From NCBI GenBank assembly GCA_900550185.1, contig URRN01000016.1, positions 1 to 19,414 on the forward strand: 19,414 bases of DNA, given 5' to 3'. Within the stretch, counting starts at the first letter, position 1. Every line of letters starts with the position of its first letter. Under the pieces are notes generated by a model. The model was given only the letters and a program-made list of their open reading frames with translations. It made no database searches and was not told the DNA's origin. Shown here one piece after another: positions 1-7,474 of this stretch. The stretch is from an uncultured Collinsella sp. Lineage in GTDB: Bacteria; Actinomycetota; Coriobacteriia; Coriobacteriales; Coriobacteriaceae. The position numbers were made by a program, and so were the translations under genes.

Positions 1-1206
1 GCCCAGGCCGCCGAGGCCATCTCGGAGTTCGATGACGACGAGCTTATGACCGAGATGCTCGAGGGCCTGTCCGACACCGACGCATCGTCGATGCTGGCCA
101 TGATGGACCCGGACGACGCTGCCGACCTGATCGACGAGCTTGATTACGAGAAGGCCGAGAAGCTCCTGCGCCTGATGGGCGTCAAGGAGGAGAAGGCGAT
201 TCGTAACCTGCTGGGGTATGAGGACAACACCGCCGGCCGCATTATGACCTCGGAGTTTGTCTCCCTGCCCGCTACGGCAACGGTCGGTGACGCCATCGAG
301 GCGATTCGCGAGCTCGACGAGGACTTCGAGAGCGTCTATTACGTCTATACCGAGGATCCGAGTGGCATGCTGACCGGCGTGCTTTCGCTGCGCACGCTGA
401 TCGTAGCCGACCGCGACGCCACGCTGGGTCAGTTGGCCTATCGCGACCTGGTCTATGTGTCGCCCGACGAGGACCAGGAAGACGTGACGGACGAGATGAC
501 CAAGTACGACCTGGTCGCTATCCCCGTCTGCGACGAGAACCGCCACATCCTGGGCATCGTGACCTTCGACGACGCCATGGACGTTATCGCCGAGGAGCAT
601 CAGGAGGACCTGCAGATCGCCGGTGTCGGCTCGGGTGACAGCGCGTCCGACGACTCGACGAACGTGCTCAGCTGGTTCGTGCATCGCCAGTACTGGGTTG
701 TTGTATGGGGCATCGCGTCGTGCATCATGGCGACCGTGCTGGGAACGGCGCTCGGCTCCGCGCATCTGGTGGTGTTCCCCATGTGCGCCATGCCGCTCGT
801 GCTGCTGGCGGCCTCGCGCATGGTGTCGTTCGTCAAGAACTACTTCCTGGAGTATGACGGTCACGACGACGAGCCCAAGCCGTATCTGGGGTTCTTCTTC
901 CAGAGCACGGGCATGGGCCTGATTCTGTCACTCGTGACCTACCTGTGCGCCCAGCTGGTGCGCACCGCTGCATTCCCCGATGCGCCCATGTTTGAGGAGC
1001 AACTCTTTACCGGGTGCTTTAATATCGCTGCCATCATTTGCCTGGTTGGCAACATGAGTGCCGTGATTTACCTGATGGTGCTGTTCTGGCGTGACGAGCA
1101 TGACCTCAACACGTCGGGCACCGCCATGAACGTTATTGCCGTCATGATCTCGTGCATAGCGTACTGCGCCGCTGCGGTGCTGCTCACCATGTCGGTCATG
1201 GGTTAG
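1..1206 (+). CDS. MgtE-like protein with CBS pair and degenerate membrane domain (5' partial)
   Basis: The reading frame is open from base 1, so the true start lies upstream; 401 residues are visible. It starts inside an MgtE N-type superhelical domain, ending in the family-typical YEDNTAGRIMT. A CBS pair follows (about residues 75-195, with VLSLRTLIVAD and YDLVAIPVCDENRHILGIVTFDDAMDVI split across it), then a C-terminal membrane domain with about five hydrophobic segments. MgtE proteins are Mg2+ channels in which the N and CBS domains sense cytosolic Mg2+. The membrane domain here is unusual. The MDTGGNAGNQ-type motif expected in its first half is absent (the region reads FPMCAMPLVLLAASRM). 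The last helix starts with SGTAMNVIAVM, where MgtE has SGPFVTTLTD with its pore Asp. It may therefore be a sensor or regulatory subunit, not a channel. The next gene, 8 nt downstream, is a Mg2+-type Nramp protein. Family assignment is firm; loss of channel function is inferred. Confidence 0.85.
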   Translation, partial: AQAAEAISEFDDDELMTEMLEGLSDTDASSMLAMMDPDDAADLIDELDYEKAEKLLRLMGVKEEKAIRNLLGYEDNTAGRIMTSEFVSLPATATVGDAIEAIRELDEDFESVYYVYTEDPSGMLTGVLSLRTLIVADRDATLGQLAYRDLVYVSPDEDQEDVTDEMTKYDLVAIPVCDENRHILGIVTFDDAMDVIAEEHQEDLQIAGVGSGDSASDDSTNVLSWFVHRQYWVVVWGIASCIMATVLGTALGSAHLVVFPMCAMPLVLLAASRMVSFVKNYFLEYDGHDDEPKPYLGFFFQSTGMGLILSLVTYLCAQLVRTAAFPDAPMFEEQLFTGCFNIAAIICLVGNMSAVIYLMVLFWRDEHDLNTSGTAMNVIAVMISCIAYCAAAVLLTMSVMG

Positions 1207-1214
1207 GTGGTCGC

Positions 1215-2477
1215 GTGCAAAATACCAAGCAAAAGTCGGGCACCAAGCAAAAGTTGACCATCGCGGCCATCTTTGGCGCTATGGGTCCCGGTCTGCTGGC
1301 GGCGCTTTCGGGCAATGACGCCGGCGGCATTGCAACGTATTCCAGCGCGGGCGCCAGCTATGGCTACAAGATGCTCTGGATGCTTCCCGTCATGACTGTG
1401 CTGCTCATCGTGACGCAGGAGACCGCGGCGCGCTGCGGCTGCGTCACGGGTAAGGGCCTGGCATCGCTCATTCGCGAGCGCTTTGGCGTGCGCAAGAGTG
1501 TACTTGCTATGGCGGCGCTGTTGATCGCCAACACGGCTGTGACCATTTCGGAGTTTGCGGGTATTGCGAGCGGCCTTGCCCTCTTTGGCGTGCCGGCGAG
1601 CATCTCGGTGCCGTTGGTGGCGCTGCTGGTGTGGATGCTTACCATGTCGGGGAGTTTCCAGCGCATCGAGAAGATTCTGCTGCTGGTGAGCTGCGTGTTC
1701 GTGACCTATATTGTCGCCGCGTTTATGGCTGGCCCCAACTGGGGTGAGGTCGCGGTCGACCTGGTCGTGCCTAACATTCAAAATGACCCCAGCTACGTGT
1801 CGCTCGTGGTCGCAACGATCGGTACCACCATCGCGCCGTGGATGATTTTCTTGGCGCAGAACAACGTGGTCGATAAGAACGCGGGCGAGGACGATATCGT
1901 GCTGCAGCGCATCGATACTGTGAGCGGCTCGCTTGCCGCCGATATCATTGCCGGCTTTATTATCATCACGACCGGTACGGTGTTGTTCCCGGCGGGTATT
2001 CAGATTAGCGATGCCGCCGATGCTGCCCGCGCGCTGGAGCCTATTGCGGGTCAGTGGTCCACGGTACTGTTTGCCTCGGGCCTGGTCGCGGCGAGCTTCT
2101 TGGCCGCCTGCGTGCTGCCGGGCGTTACGTCGAGTGCTATCTGCGAGGCATTTGGCTGGGAGCGCGGTGCCGATCGCAGCTGGGACGAGGCCCCGGTCTA
2201 TCGCGGCATCATTACGGCCATCATCGGTATCTCTGCCGTGCTGGTGCTTATGCCCGGCGTTGATCTGTTCCAGATTATGATGACCTCGCAGGTCATCAAT
2301 GGCGTGCTGCTGCCTGTAGTCTTGGTATTCCAGGTGGTTATCGCGGCGGATCGCCACATTATGGGTGCCAACCGCAACGGCCGTGTGTGGAACGTGCTCA
2401 CTTGGGCGACTATCGCCGTGATTACGGTGCTGACAGTCGTCATGTTTGTGCTGCAAGCGATGGGCTACAGCGCTTAA
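1215..2477 (+). CDS. Nramp-related Mg2+ transporter (NRMT-like)
   Basis: A 420-residue polytopic membrane protein with about 11 TM segments, of the SLC11/Nramp family. The GTG at 1215 is chosen because AGGTGG (1205-1210) precedes it at proper spacing; the in-frame GTG at 1152 would lie deep in the upstream gene. Classical Nramp proteins bind Mn2+/Fe2+ with DPGN in TM1 and a Met in TM6 (MPHN-like). Here TM1 reads GNDAGG (Asp35 kept, Asn replaced by Gly38) and TM6 reads IAPWMIF (Met replaced by Ala207). These are the substitutions I recall for the prokaryotic Mg2+ transporters of this family, such as the characterised Eggerthella lenta protein. It probably imports Mg2+ across the cytoplasmic membrane. 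It is very likely co-transcribed with the MgtE-like gene 8 nt upstream, and a strong terminator follows. A generic annotation would be 'divalent metal cation transporter'. Confidence 0.85.
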   Translation: MQNTKQKSGTKQKLTIAAIFGAMGPGLLAALSGNDAGGIATYSSAGASYGYKMLWMLPVMTVLLIVTQETAARCGCVTGKGLASLIRERFGVRKSVLAMAALLIANTAVTISEFAGIASGLALFGVPASISVPLVALLVWMLTMSGSFQRIEKILLLVSCVFVTYIVAAFMAGPNWGEVAVDLVVPNIQNDPSYVSLVVATIGTTIAPWMIFLAQNNVVDKNAGEDDIVLQRIDTVSGSLAADIIAGFIIITTGTVLFPAGIQISDAADAARALEPIAGQWSTVLFASGLVAASFLAACVLPGVTSSAICEAFGWERGADRSWDEAPVYRGIITAIIGISAVLVLMPGVDLFQIMMTSQVINGVLLPVVLVFQVVIAADRHIMGANRNGRVWNVLTWATIAVITVLTVVMFVLQAMGYSA

Positions 2478-2495
2478 CGCCCACTTTTGCTTCCG

Positions 2496-2530
2496 AACAG
2501 GCCGCAGCGATGGGCTGCGGCCTGTTTTTT
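2496..2530 (+). terminator. Rho-independent terminator after the Mg2+ transporter gene
   Basis: A 10-bp GC-rich perfect stem (CAGGCCGCAG at 2498-2507 with CTGCGGCCTG at 2515-2524) has a 7-nt loop and is followed directly by six T residues. The stem can be extended by two A-T pairs into the T run. It lies 18 nt after the stop codon of the transporter gene and ends the 1-2477 operon. Confidence 0.93.
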
Positions 2531-2573
2531 GTCTGCTATAGGGTGTTAGTTATATAGCAATGGACAAAAATGC

Positions 2574-2773
2574 CAAATATGAGTACTGTTGCTAAGTGAA
2601 TAACATTTACATCCTAAAAGATAATGAACATAGCATTTAGTATGTTCATTAAAATTGGCTCCAATACGCCTTAAACCAGTCAGGTTGGCTGCTTTAGGGG
2701 GTTGTAGGGGTCGCTCGGACGTCATTTTGGGTGGTTTTGCCTGCTACTAAAATGGTAACAGTACTCATATTTG
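2574..2773. repeat. 200-bp AT-rich element bounded by 17-bp perfect inverted repeats
   Basis: CAAATATGAGTACTGTT at 2574-2590 recurs as its exact reverse complement at 2757-2773. The interior is non-coding, richer in A+T than the flanking genes, and holds a further 11-bp palindrome at 2622-2651. No ORF with coding character or transposase fragment was seen. Size and terminal repeats fit a MITE-like element or a paired regulatory site. No clear target-site duplication is visible directly outside the repeats, which weakens the transposon reading. Confidence 0.5.
2622..2651. promoter_or_regulatory. 11-bp perfect inverted repeat with 8-nt spacer
   Basis: TAATGAACATA (2622-2632) pairs with TATGTTCATTA (2641-2651) around GCATTTAG. 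The AT-rich symmetric form is typical of a repressor-binding site but could also be a hairpin. No gene starts nearby on either strand (the nearest is a gene end at 2994), so a normal operator role is not evident. It lies inside the 2574-2773 element. Confidence 0.4.
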
Positions 2774-2913
2774 CCCTTTTTTGCCCACAGACCTTTGAGG
2801 GTGCGGCGAAAAGGGCTTGTTTTGATTGTTTGGGGCAGGCACGAGGCGCGGAAACGATGTCTGGAGCGACGGAGCGGCCTGGAATTCATCCGTAGAGGTC
2901 TTCATTGGCTGCG

Positions 2914-2970
2914 CCAGGAGTGTCCCTAACTGCCGGAGGGGGTGTCTGCCGTGGCAGACACCCCCTCCGG
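2914..2970. repeat. REP-like module with 18-bp perfect palindrome
   Basis: Arms at 2933-2950 and 2953-2970 are perfect 18-bp reverse complements (starting CCGGAGGGGG) around a 2-nt centre. Neither side has a T tract, so it is not a standard terminator, though it lies 23 bp past the stop of the minus-strand acyltransferase gene. The 21 bases at 2914-2934 (containing AGGAGTGTCCC) match 19 of 21 bases of the reverse complement of 19057-19077, which is part of the repeat pair near the right edge. I therefore assign both loci to one repeat family. Confidence 0.65.
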
Positions 2971-2993
2971 ATGTGGGAAGTTTGCGCTGCAGG

Positions 2994-5210
2994 TTACTTG
3001 TCGGTGCCCAGCTTGTGCGGCTTGAAGGCAAGCGCGTTGACGAGTGCGTCGGTGGCAGACTTGACGGCTGCCGGCTGCGGATCGTTGACGTGATCCTCGG
3101 GGTGTACGGGCAGGTCCTTCTTGACGGCATCGTGGATCAAGTTGAGGTACTCAGTCACGCCAGTGGTCGATAGATGCGTGCCATCGCCATCGAACAGGTC
3201 GTTGCGGTTGGCACTGTATCCGTACCAGTCGATAACGCGTACGTTCTTGTAACGCGTAGCGGCGTTGGCGATGGCCTGGTTGGTAGAGCCAACCCACGGC
3301 TGCGGGCTGCGCGTGTTCACAAACACCACAATACGCTTATCTCCTGCATCGGCCATGATGGCGTCGATTTGGTCGTCGGTTACCAAGCCGTTGGTGCCCA
3401 GCGCAAAGACCACGATCTTGCCGGCAAGGTTCTGTTGAAGATAGCCCTCAAATGTCGCACGGCCCGCATCAAACTGGCGGCCCTTTTCGGCATCGATATG
3501 GCTGTGCGGGAACACGCCGTCAAAGGAATCAACGGCGCGCAGCGACACGGAGTCACCGATCATCAACAGGTCGTAGGAGCCGTCGGGGAAGCCGTCGTTG
3601 TCCTTGTCGGTGTCGTCGGCCGCCTGCTGGTCGGTGGGCGCGGTGTTTTTGGCTTCCTTGTTCAGAACTTCGGCGCCCTCGCCGCTCAGCGCAGACGTCT
3701 CGGGCACAAAGATCAGGCCGCCCAGTGCAACGACCAGCACGACAGCGCAGACTGCGCAGACAGGGACGTGCGCGCGTGCCCAGTTGGCGGGCGTGGTGGT
3801 GCCATCGCGGAACTCGGCGACGGTGCGGCCGAAGGCGCCCTTCCTAAACGGCGTTTCGATAAAGCGATAGGAGCACTCGGCTACGGCGACCACCAGCAGC
3901 ACCTGCAAAATGTACTGCCACCAGGGCGTATCGTTGATGTTGGCGACCGGGTTCATGAGCAGCAGCAGCGGATAGTGCCACAGGTAGATGCTGTACGAGC
4001 GCTTGCCAACCCACACGAGCGGTTCGGCGGACAGTGCGCGGGCAACCATTCCCTGGGGCTGCACGCAGGCCGCGATGACCATGAGCGTGAGGATGGAGCA
4101 TAACAGCGTGCCGCCGCGATACTGGAACGCGGTGTAGCCGTTGGTGAGCGCGACCATGGCGGCAAGGCCAACCAGACCCACGACGCCCAACACATCGATG
4201 GATGCGGGTGAGGACCAAAAGCGCACGAGGGCGCTCGGCTGTGCCGGGGCGGTCTCGGCTGCTTCGTTGGCCTTCTCGCCAGACTTGCTCTCGGCGTTCT
4301 TGCCGTGCTTGGCGGCGCCAGCCAGGCGATTGAGCCCCAAACGATGAGCGAGACGCACTGGCGCCAGGTCGCGATCGGGGATAAAGGCCATCCAGGCACC
4401 CAGCAGTAGCGAGAACACGCGGGTGTCGGTGCCGTAGTACACGCGGCTGGGGTCGGCGGCGGGGTTGTAAAGCACCATCATGGCGAGGGCAGATACCGCG
4501 GCAAGGCCCAGAACCACGCGGCGCGTGTTGGGCTTGCTCACATGCATGGATACCATGGCAAACAGCAGCGGCGGCCAAATCAGGTAGAACTGTTCCTCGA
4601 TGGCAAGCGACCAAAAGTGCGTGAGCGGCGAGGGGTCGCCCAGAGCATTGAAGTACGAGACGTTTTGGGCAATCTGCCACCAGTTGTTGAAGAACAGCAG
4701 CGACGGCAGGATGTCAGGGCGCATCTTGGTGAGCATCACGTGGTTAAAGATGGTGCACAGCGCGCAGGTCACGAACACTACCGTTACCACGGCGGGGACC
4801 AGGCGACGGATGCGGCGAATCCAGAAGCTCTTAAGGTCGATACGGCCGGTCTTAGCGACTTCGTTGAGCAGCAAGCGCGTGATCAGATAGCCCGAAAGCA
4901 CAAAGAAGATCGTGACGCCGAGCAGGCCGCCCTGAGCCCACGTGAGGTTAAGGTGATAGAGTACCACCGCGACGACGGCGAGCGTACGCAGGCCGTCGAG
5001 TGCAGGGATGTAGCGGGACTTGGGGCGAGCAGGCGTCTGCTCCGCGGCGGGAGTGTTGGCGCGGCCCGCGTTGTTGGCAGAAGCGCGATGGGGGCTCGTG
5101 GTGCGTCGCGGCTCGTTGGCACGGCGTTCGCTCTTCACGCGTTCGTGCGGCGCCGGCTCGTTGCCCGTGCGGCGTCGACCGCGCGAGCCCGATTGCGAGA
5201 ATTGTTCCAT
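2994..5210 (-). CDS. OafA-type membrane O-acyltransferase with C-terminal SGNH domain
   Basis: A 738-residue two-domain protein. Residues 1-66 are a basic, low-complexity cytoplasmic extension. Residues about 67-500 form an acyltransferase-3 membrane domain with YIPALDGLRTLAVV, the family's His (His86 in LYHLNLTW), FFVLSGYLITR, THFWSLAIEEQFYLIWP and about 10 TM helices. A hydrophilic Lys/Glu/Ala-rich insert lies near residues 290-320. After a last TM segment comes an extracytoplasmic SGNH/GDSL-like domain with Ser554 in IGDSVS, GTNG, and Asp676/His679 in DGTHLS. Such proteins acetylate cell-envelope glycans or peptidoglycan: the membrane domain moves the acyl group and the SGNH domain completes transfer outside. 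The substrate cannot be read from the sequence. The gene is monocistronic and divergent from rbsK. A TACAAT-like -10 (plus-strand 5250-5255) lies about 40 nt upstream without a clear -35, and the Shine-Dalgarno is weak. Confidence 0.92.
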   Translation of the reverse strand: MEQFSQSGSRGRRRTGNEPAPHERVKSERRANEPRRTTSPHRASANNAGRANTPAAEQTPARPKSRYIPALDGLRTLAVVAVVLYHLNLTWAQGGLLGVTIFFVLSGYLITRLLLNEVAKTGRIDLKSFWIRRIRRLVPAVVTVVFVTCALCTIFNHVMLTKMRPDILPSLLFFNNWWQIAQNVSYFNALGDPSPLTHFWSLAIEEQFYLIWPPLLFAMVSMHVSKPNTRRVVLGLAAVSALAMMVLYNPAADPSRVYYGTDTRVFSLLLGAWMAFIPDRDLAPVRLAHRLGLNRLAGAAKHGKNAESKSGEKANEAAETAPAQPSALVRFWSSPASIDVLGVVGLVGLAAMVALTNGYTAFQYRGGTLLCSILTLMVIAACVQPQGMVARALSAEPLVWVGKRSYSIYLWHYPLLLLMNPVANINDTPWWQYILQVLLVVAVAECSYRFIETPFRKGAFGRTVAEFRDGTTTPANWARAHVPVCAVCAVVLVVALGGLIFVPETSALSGEGAEVLNKEAKNTAPTDQQAADDTDKDNDGFPDGSYDLLMIGDSVSLRAVDSFDGVFPHSHIDAEKGRQFDAGRATFEGYLQQNLAGKIVVFALGTNGLVTDDQIDAIMADAGDKRIVVFVNTRSPQPWVGSTNQAIANAATRYKNVRVIDWYGYSANRNDLFDGDGTHLSTTGVTEYLNLIHDAVKKDLPVHPEDHVNDPQPAAVKSATDALVNALAFKPHKLGTDK

Positions 5211-5303
5211 AAAACATCATCCAATGACGAGAATAATCAGCACGTATTCATTGTAGCTGCCTGCTCCTGTGAATGCTTGCTGCTGGCGCAACCTCAAGGG
5301 CGC

Positions 5304-5333
5304 GTTCACATCAAAGTGAACTAAAGTTATAGA
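5304..5333 (+). promoter_or_regulatory. Promoter with overlapping palindromic operator for the rbsK operon
   Basis: A -35 TTCACA (5305-5310) and -10 TATAGA (5328-5333) are separated by 17 nt. The -35 lies inside the inverted repeat GTTCAC-ATCAAA-GTGAAC (5304-5321), positioned for a repressor to block polymerase. I infer control by a sugar- or nucleoside-responsive regulator; no regulator gene is adjacent. The rest of the 5211-5396 intergenic region shows nothing else clear. Confidence 0.55.
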
Positions 5334-5396
5334 GGTGCGAGAGCGCACGATCGACGGCCGACGGTGGGCATAAGGCCCGCAGATGAGGAGGTTTCC

Positions 5397-6392
5397 ATGG
5401 CAGATCGCGGCATCGTTGCGGTGTTCGGCAGCATGAACATGGACCTTTCGGTGGCGTGCGAGCGCATGCCGCGCGCGGGCGAGACCGTTGGCGGTAGCGG
5501 TTTTATCACCAATGCCGGCGGCAAGGGCGCTAACCAGGCCGTCGCCGCCGCGCGCATGGGTGCGCGCACGTGCATGATCGGCGCTGTTGGGCGCGATACC
5601 TTTGGCGATGCGCTTGTGGCAGGGCTCCAGGATGCCGGCGTGGGCGTCGAGTTCGTGGCGCGGCGCGACGACGTGGAGACCGGTACCGCGACTATCATTC
5701 GCTGTGAGAGCGACAACCGCATCGTGCTGTCGCCGGGTGCCAACCATGCGCTTACAGGCGATGATGTGGCCTGTGCGCTGAGGCGCCTGGTGGCCGATGG
5801 GCTCGACGGAGACGCCAGCGAGATTGCCCCGGCTGCCGGAAGCGTCTTTATCGCCCAGGGCGAATGTGACCTTGCAGCGACGGCCGAGGCGCTTGTTTGC
5901 GCTCGCGAGCTGGGGTTCTATACGGTCTTTAATCCGGCGCCTGCCTGCGAGCTGCCTGCGGAGGTCTGGCCTGCGGTCGACCTGGTCTGTCCCAACGAGA
6001 CCGAGTGCCAGGTTCTGACGGGCATTCTGCCCACGGATGATGTGAGTTGCGTCGCCGCGCTCAATGCGCTGCTCGACAAGGGTGCCGGGGCTGCGGTCAT
6101 CACGTTGGGCGGTGCCGGCTCGGTTACGCTCGGCGATGTCGGTGAGCTGCTGCGCATGCCGGCACTTTCGAGTACGGTAGTCGATACCACGGCCGCCGGC
6201 GATACGTTTATCGGCGCGTTGGCGGCGGCTCGCCTAGAGGGCTTGCCGCTCTTTGAGTGCATGGCCGCGGGTGCTCGCGCCTCGGCAGTGACGGTGTCAC
6301 GCCTGGGCGCTCAGCAGTCGATTCCCACGCGTGCCGAAGTTGAGCGCGTGTTTGATTTAGACGATTTAGTACAAGACGGAGAAGCGGAGTAG
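5397..6392 (+). CDS. rbsK: Ribokinase (PfkB family)
   Basis: A 331-residue PfkB-family sugar kinase that phosphorylates D-ribose to ribose 5-phosphate in the cytoplasm. Visible motifs: the N-terminal substrate region GSMNMDLSV, PfkB signature 1 in GGKGANQAVAAARMG, NPAPA in the middle, the PNETE region, and signature 2 DTTAAGDTFIGA with the catalytic Asp. The ATG at 5397 is chosen over an in-frame GTG at 5364 because a perfect AGGAGG (5386-5391) lies 5 nt before it. Length is slightly above the usual 300-310 residues because of a small insertion around DGLDGDASEIAPAAG. The next gene, a nucleoside hydrolase, starts 4 nt after the stop codon, so the ribose substrate probably comes from nucleosides. 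Another PfkB substrate cannot be excluded, but the motif pattern is that of ribokinase. Confidence 0.9.
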   Translation: MADRGIVAVFGSMNMDLSVACERMPRAGETVGGSGFITNAGGKGANQAVAAARMGARTCMIGAVGRDTFGDALVAGLQDAGVGVEFVARRDDVETGTATIIRCESDNRIVLSPGANHALTGDDVACALRRLVADGLDGDASEIAPAAGSVFIAQGECDLAATAEALVCARELGFYTVFNPAPACELPAEVWPAVDLVCPNETECQVLTGILPTDDVSCVAALNALLDKGAGAAVITLGGAGSVTLGDVGELLRMPALSSTVVDTTAAGDTFIGALAAARLEGLPLFECMAAGARASAVTVSRLGAQQSIPTRAEVERVFDLDDLVQDGEAE

Positions 6393-6396
6393 AACA

Positions 6397-7371
6397 ATGG
6401 CAACCAAGAAGCTGATCCTTGATCTGGATATGGGTGTGGACGATGCGATGGCGCTGGCCTATGCCATCGCGAGCCCCGAGGTGGAGCTCGTGGGCATCAC
6501 CACGTGCTTTGGCAACGTGCGCGTCGAGCAATCGGCGCACAACTGTCTGGCGGTGCTCGATCTGCTGGGTCGCCCCGAGGTTCCGGTGTACCTGGGCGCC
6601 GATCGTCCCATTAAGGCGACCGAACCCTACACGCCGCCGGCGTCCACCACACTCATCCACGGCAAGAACGGCATTGGCGGGGCGAGCGTGCCCGCGTCGC
6701 CGTACGAGCCGGTGGGGGCGACGTCGGCCGACGGTAACGCGGCGGTCGATTACCTGATTGATGCCGCGCGCACCTATGGCCCCGATCTGATCTACGTGGC
6801 GACCGGTCCGCTCTCCAACCTGGCACTTGCCTTGGAGCGCGATGCGGCGGCGATGATGTCCATCGGCCGCGTGGTCGTGATGGGCGGCGCCCTTACCGTG
6901 CCCGGCAACGTGAGCGCGGGCGCCGAGGCTAATATGGCGAGCGACCCCGAGGCAGCCGACGCGGTGCTGCGCTCGGGCCGTAAGCTCACCATGGTGGGTC
7001 TGGACGTGACGCATCGCGTGGTGCTCACACGCCGCGACATTGCCGGCTGGACGGGCTCGGGCACCATGGCGGGCTGCGCATTTGCGAGCATGGTCGAGCA
7101 CTACATTGGCTCGTACGAGATGAACGCACCCTACCTGGGAGGCTGCGCACTGCACGATCCCCTGGCTGTTGCCGTGGCGATCGACCCCACACTCGTGGGT
7201 GCGCTCGGCTGCAATTTGCGTGTCGACCTGCTGGGCGAGTACCGCGGCCGCACCATCTGCGATGAGCGCCGCGTGGCAGATCCCGACAAGAGCACACTCG
7301 TGGCGCTCACCGTGGATGCTCCGCGCTTCCTGTCCGAGTTCAAGACGCGTATGACCCGTGTCCTTGGCTAA
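6397..7371 (+). CDS. Inosine/uridine-preferring nucleoside hydrolase
   Basis: A 324-residue nucleoside N-ribohydrolase that splits ribonucleosides into free base and ribose. The Ca2+-binding N-terminal Asp cluster is present as LDLDMGVDDAMAL (usual form DTDPGxDDAxA; the T and P positions differ but all Asp residues are kept). Also seen are ATGPLSNLALAL, VVVMGGAL, EANMASDPEAA for ribose binding and the C-terminal HDPLAVA with the last metal-binding Asp. Length matches the family. The gene starts 4 nt after rbsK; together they release ribose from nucleosides and convert it to ribose 5-phosphate, giving carbon and purine/pyrimidine salvage. Base preference (pyrimidine, purine or mixed) cannot be decided from the sequence. 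Confidence 0.9.
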   Translation: MATKKLILDLDMGVDDAMALAYAIASPEVELVGITTCFGNVRVEQSAHNCLAVLDLLGRPEVPVYLGADRPIKATEPYTPPASTTLIHGKNGIGGASVPASPYEPVGATSADGNAAVDYLIDAARTYGPDLIYVATGPLSNLALALERDAAAMMSIGRVVVMGGALTVPGNVSAGAEANMASDPEAADAVLRSGRKLTMVGLDVTHRVVLTRRDIAGWTGSGTMAGCAFASMVEHYIGSYEMNAPYLGGCALHDPLAVAVAIDPTLVGALGCNLRVDLLGEYRGRTICDERRVADPDKSTLVALTVDAPRFLSEFKTRMTRVLG

Positions 7372-7380
7372 GTTGTCTTT

Positions 7381-7451
7381 TTGGGACGGGGCTTTTTTGA
7401 CTGGTATGATTGGTGCGATCATTCGAACCAGCTAAAAGAGCCCCGTCCCAA
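7381..7451 (+). promoter_or_regulatory. Inverted repeat flanking a putative luxS promoter
   Basis: TTGGGACGGGGCT (7381-7393) recurs as an exact 13-bp reverse complement at 7439-7451, and the match continues with A/T pairs after one mismatch. Between the arms lies TATGAT (7405-7410), a good -10, with TTGGGA (7381-7386) as a possible -35 at 18 nt. The left arm is followed by six T residues. In a read-through transcript from the nucleoside hydrolase operon the arms could pair, while a transcript starting near 7417 would carry only the right arm. It may therefore separate luxS from the upstream operon. Promoter and function are inferred. Confidence 0.4.
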
Positions 7452-7474
7452 ATTGACTACCGAGAGGAACTGCC

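Noticed and set aside
1203..2456. Long minus-strand open frame opposite the transporter gene
   Set aside because: Its translation is His/Arg/Gln-rich low-complexity sequence without family motifs; the plus strand carries a clear Nramp-type protein. It is an antisense shadow from high GC content.
2933..2970. Terminator for the acyltransferase gene
   Set aside because: The stem is perfect but lacks a T tract on the minus strand, and its flank belongs to a repeat family, so it is listed as a repeat.
3174..4103. Plus-strand open frame inside the acyltransferase gene
   Set aside because: No recognisable domain, and it lies opposite conserved SGNH and acyltransferase motifs.
6208..7422. Minus-strand open frame over the nucleoside hydrolase
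   Set aside because: His/Ala/Arg-rich antisense shadow of a conserved enzyme gene.
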